NCBI RefSeq assembly: GCF_001468125.1
Contig: NZ_LNYT01000007.1
Coordinates: forward strand, 483,125 to 547,124
DNA from: Legionella rubrilucens
GTDB lineage: Bacteria > Pseudomonadota > Gammaproteobacteria > Legionellales > Legionellaceae
Direction: 5' to 3'
Length of the DNA stretch: 64,000 nucleotides
The position numbers and the translations under genes were made by a program. Positions 61,744 through 64,000 of the stretch are shown here, piece by piece. The notes under the pieces were generated by a model that saw nothing but the letters and a program-made list of their open reading frames with translations, was not told the origin of the DNA and did no database searches. Positions within the stretch are counted from its first letter, which is position 1. Each line of letters begins with the position of its first letter.

Positions 61744-64000
61744 TCAAATAGCAGGATTGTTACTGAAAAGTTGCGGAGTCAACAGGGTTTCGCTTTCATC
61801 ATCGCTTAAGGCCTGCTTTTCCCCGGGCTGAGAAGGAGTGCGTAAACGGTGTTTTCCCAGCACGGGCAGGGTAGCCTGCTGTTTATTCAGCATCATTTTC
61901 ATCAGGCAGTCATCTTCCTGGTGAGGCAAGCGCTCAAAGCGAAGGGGTTCTTCAAGAAAATAGCTTTCGGCACAATAAGGTTTTTCGCGGTTTTCCGGAT
62001 GGAATGCCCAATGATGCAGATGATGGCGTACGGTTTGCAGTAATTCAAGGCAGGACAATCGAATCTCGCTTGCCTCGGTGGACAACAGGTTACTGCAGGT
62101 CAGCGTGAGCCAGCTCGCCCCCTGAAAGAATAAGCCAATGGAATTATCCCAGACGAACCCTGCCTTGACTAACACTTGACCTAAAACGAAGGCAGTAAAT
62201 CGGCTGACAGGGTTAATGATTATCAGGACGGCGCGGACTAAAAAAGAAAGGCAGTCGATTAAAGGCAATACCAGCAGGTTTTTAAGCACCTGCACTGGCG
62301 GCCACAGGAGCAGCATGCCGGCGTTACCCAGGAAATTAAGCACCTTGTTGTCATGGTATATGCCAAAAGGGCTGCTGAAACCATAAAGGGGGGAGAGGCG
62401 AAACCCTCGCAGGTAGGCTTGTTCGGAAGGTCTTTCCGCAAACGCGAGCAGAACTTGCCCCAGTATTTGCCAATTGCCGAGATAGGCCATGGTTTTGCTG
62501 ACCAGCATTGTCAAACCGCTGAAAGGCACATGAATGAACAGGGCGCTGATTTCAAGAAAGGGAATGGTCAGTACCGCGAGCAGCAAATCCACCAGCGCCG
62601 CCACGGTGCGTTTAACCACATTTAAAGCCACCTGCCCGCTTTTCTTCAAGCCCGGCAGGAATCCATCACGGTACCCGTAATGAGAGGCTTCAACAAAGGG
62701 AGCGATCATGATTTTTGCAAAGGACAGTCCCGTCTTGAGCAGCCATTTCAGACTGCCTAACAGCCAGTCATCCCCGGGGTACATCACGGTATCATAGATG
62801 GCCGCTCCGCCTTTAGCCCCTATCGCAGCATAATTAGGATAAGGAAATTCCCCCATTTCCTCCTGAAGGGAGGGGATAAGCTTGCTCAGGCCATACCCAA
62901 GCCCCAGCGCAAGAGCAACTATAATCGCCACTTCTGCGGGCTCCTCATGCAGCACGCTGACGGCTTTGATGAAAAATTGATCCAAATCGCCGCCAACGAT
63001 GATTCCCTGCCAGTAAGTGACAGCCGCTGAAATGGCTTCTGATGTTGGGCCATGACTCATCCAGTGCCCTAAAGCCTGGGTAGGTTGAATGCCGTGGATA
63101 AGTCCGTGTAAATGCAGTTTGGTTAAGACCGCCGTCAAGGCTTTGGGCGCCAGCACGGCACAACCGCCATAAATGTAAGCGGCCATCGCCAGCGTGCCCA
63201 CAAGGGGATTGCGTTCGCTGGTATCGACAAAAAAGCCGGCAATGTGGCGCAGAACATGGAAAGAGCGGTGCAACGGATTATCGTAAGCCGGGGGAGAAGG
63301 GCGGTGCTGCTCCCGTACGACAACATAGGGACTGTTGGCTATTTTCTCCCGGACAAATTCTTCAAGGGTTTGCCCGGTGGCCAGCAGGCCATGCCCGTTC
63401 AGGATATCCTGAAGAGAGTTGAGAAGAGGGTGAAGCGTCCTGGTTTCCTCTGCAGGTATCGGGTTATCCAGGACGACATGGTCTTCGTGCACATGCTGGT
63501 GGAATTCGCGTTGCAAGGCCTGAGTGAACGTTTTAAGACTATTAAAGAAATAGCTGAAAAATAAGGGAATTTTTGAAAAAAAGGCCCGTGTGTGGAGTTT
63601 GAATTTTTCAGGGAGGTACAAATGTTGTTTGCTTAATTGACTTAGGGTGAATAGATCCTCGCCGTGAGGCAGAGGATAGACGAGGCCGTCTTCCTCAAAA
63701 TAGTTCAATTGATGCCAATCGTCATTTACGCGGATGAGGATACGGGATTGATTGTCAAGCAATACCCAGCTGCCGTTGGGGCAGGGTGTCAATAACCGCT
63801 GTGCTTCGTCAAGCGATTGCGCTGTTTTGCCGGGCTCATGGCAGCCAGTCAGGCAATGGACCAGGGCTGCGACATTATCATAGCCCCGTTGAGGGATGCC
63901 TCCAAGGCTGTAGTACGGTTTAATTTTTAACACAGACAGCCCATTGCTGTGATTATCGGTGTCGATGGCATGGGGCAGCTTTTTTCGGCTGGCTAAGTGG
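61744..64000 (-). CDS. Large multi-pass membrane protein, 5' end beyond window
   Basis: At least 752 residues. The frame stays open from the GTG at 63933 to the window edge with protein-like sequence (KKLPHAIDTDNHSNGLSV), and that GTG has no ribosome-binding site, so the true start lies outside. Several hydrophobic segments occur around residues 235-260, 335-355 and 460-640 (counted from 63933). The C-terminus has a DDESETLL acidic run before the end, similar to Dot/Icm E-blocks. No known family recognised. Confidence 0.65.
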   Translation of the reverse strand, partial: HLASRKKLPHAIDTDNHSNGLSVLKIKPYYSLGGIPQRGYDNVAALVHCLTGCHEPGKTAQSLDEAQRLLTPCPNGSWVLLDNQSRILIRVNDDWHQLNYFEEDGLVYPLPHGEDLFTLSQLSKQHLYLPEKFKLHTRAFFSKIPLFFSYFFNSLKTFTQALQREFHQHVHEDHVVLDNPIPAEETRTLHPLLNSLQDILNGHGLLATGQTLEEFVREKIANSPYVVVREQHRPSPPAYDNPLHRSFHVLRHIAGFFVDTSERNPLVGTLAMAAYIYGGCAVLAPKALTAVLTKLHLHGLIHGIQPTQALGHWMSHGPTSEAISAAVTYWQGIIVGGDLDQFFIKAVSVLHEEPAEVAIIVALALGLGYGLSKLIPSLQEEMGEFPYPNYAAIGAKGGAAIYDTVMYPGDDWLLGSLKWLLKTGLSFAKIMIAPFVEASHYGYRDGFLPGLKKSGQVALNVVKRTVAALVDLLLAVLTIPFLEISALFIHVPFSGLTMLVSKTMAYLGNWQILGQVLLAFAERPSEQAYLRGFRLSPLYGFSSPFGIYHDNKVLNFLGNAGMLLLWPPVQVLKNLLVLPLIDCLSFLVRAVLIIINPVSRFTAFVLGQVLVKAGFVWDNSIGLFFQGASWLTLTCSNLLSTEASEIRLSCLELLQTVRHHLHHWAFHPENREKPYCAESYFLEEPLRFERLPHQEDDCLMKMMLNKQQATLPVLGKHRLRTPSQPGEKQALSDDESETLLTPQLFSNNPAI

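Noticed and set aside
1-64000. tRNA genes, CRISPR arrays, insertion sequences, phage genes
   Set aside because: Scanned for and not seen: no cloverleaf with a GTTCRA-type arm, no regular spaced repeats, no transposase or integrase motif.

Overview
The window reads as a gammaproteobacterial chromosome segment, most likely Legionella or a close relative with fairly high G+C. Three things suggest this: housekeeping genes in a gammaproteobacterial order, a full type IV pilus/competence secretin operon, and scattered coiled-coil or membrane proteins with eukaryote-directed features and acidic C-termini typical of Dot/Icm (type IVB) substrates. From memory, two of these sit where RavI (between mrcA and pilM) and LidA (after ileS-lspA) lie in L. 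pneumophila. The genus call is inference. No tRNA, rRNA operon, CRISPR array, transposase or prophage gene was seen.

Layout. 1-2.5 kb: 3' end of mpl, then two unknown tandem genes. 2.5-6.1 kb: clpB (minus strand, good sigma-32-type promoter) and divergent sppA. 6.1-12.5 kb: minor pilin operon pilV-pilW-pilX-pilY1. 12.5-16.1 kb: suhB, divergent from trmJ-iscS-(degenerate iscU)-iscA, an isc locus without iscR, hscBA or fdx. 16.1-18 kb: fis, RNase P RNA, coaX. 18.1-23.1 kb: a short dcw cluster mraZ-rsmH-ftsL-ftsI-murE with a GTGG-repeat promoter. 23.1-24.8 kb: pdxB and a site-2 protease. 25-29.8 kb: membrane glycosyltransferases, a PAP2 phosphatase, a GT2 and a LABN protein, probably modifying lipid A or LPS. 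29.8-33.6 kb: an effector-like protein with a J-domain-like helix pair, then ugd-galU. 33.7-36.5 kb: etfB-etfA-ald. 36.5-41.4 kb: a coiled-coil unknown, mrcA (PBP1A), and a second coiled-coil unknown inserted between mrcA and pilM. 41.8-49.9 kb: pilMNOPQ-aroK-aroB-damX. 49.9-51.1 kb: a PnuC-family transporter behind a TPP riboswitch (so probably a thiamine importer) and a universal stress protein. 51.4-54.1 kb: a convergent pair of effector candidates, one with a PPxY motif, the other with an ADP-ribosyltransferase-like domain and a C-terminal CaaX box. 54.3-58.5 kb: ribF-ileS-lspA. 58.5-64 kb: a KDPG-aldolase-like protein without the Schiff-base lysine, a LidA-position coiled-coil protein, a lone pilE-type pilin, and a large membrane protein whose start lies beyond the window.

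How they fit together: murE, ftsI, mrcA, mpl and lspA build or recycle the envelope; galU and ugd could supply UDP-glucose and UDP-glucuronate to surface glycosylation; the minor pilins, PilY1, PilE and PilMNOPQ are parts of one pilus/DNA-uptake machine; effector candidates sit singly or in pairs between conserved operons, as is usual in Legionella. The most novel items are the ADP-ribosyltransferase/CaaX protein, the IscU homologue with no cluster ligands, the J-like membrane protein and the lipid-modification cluster.
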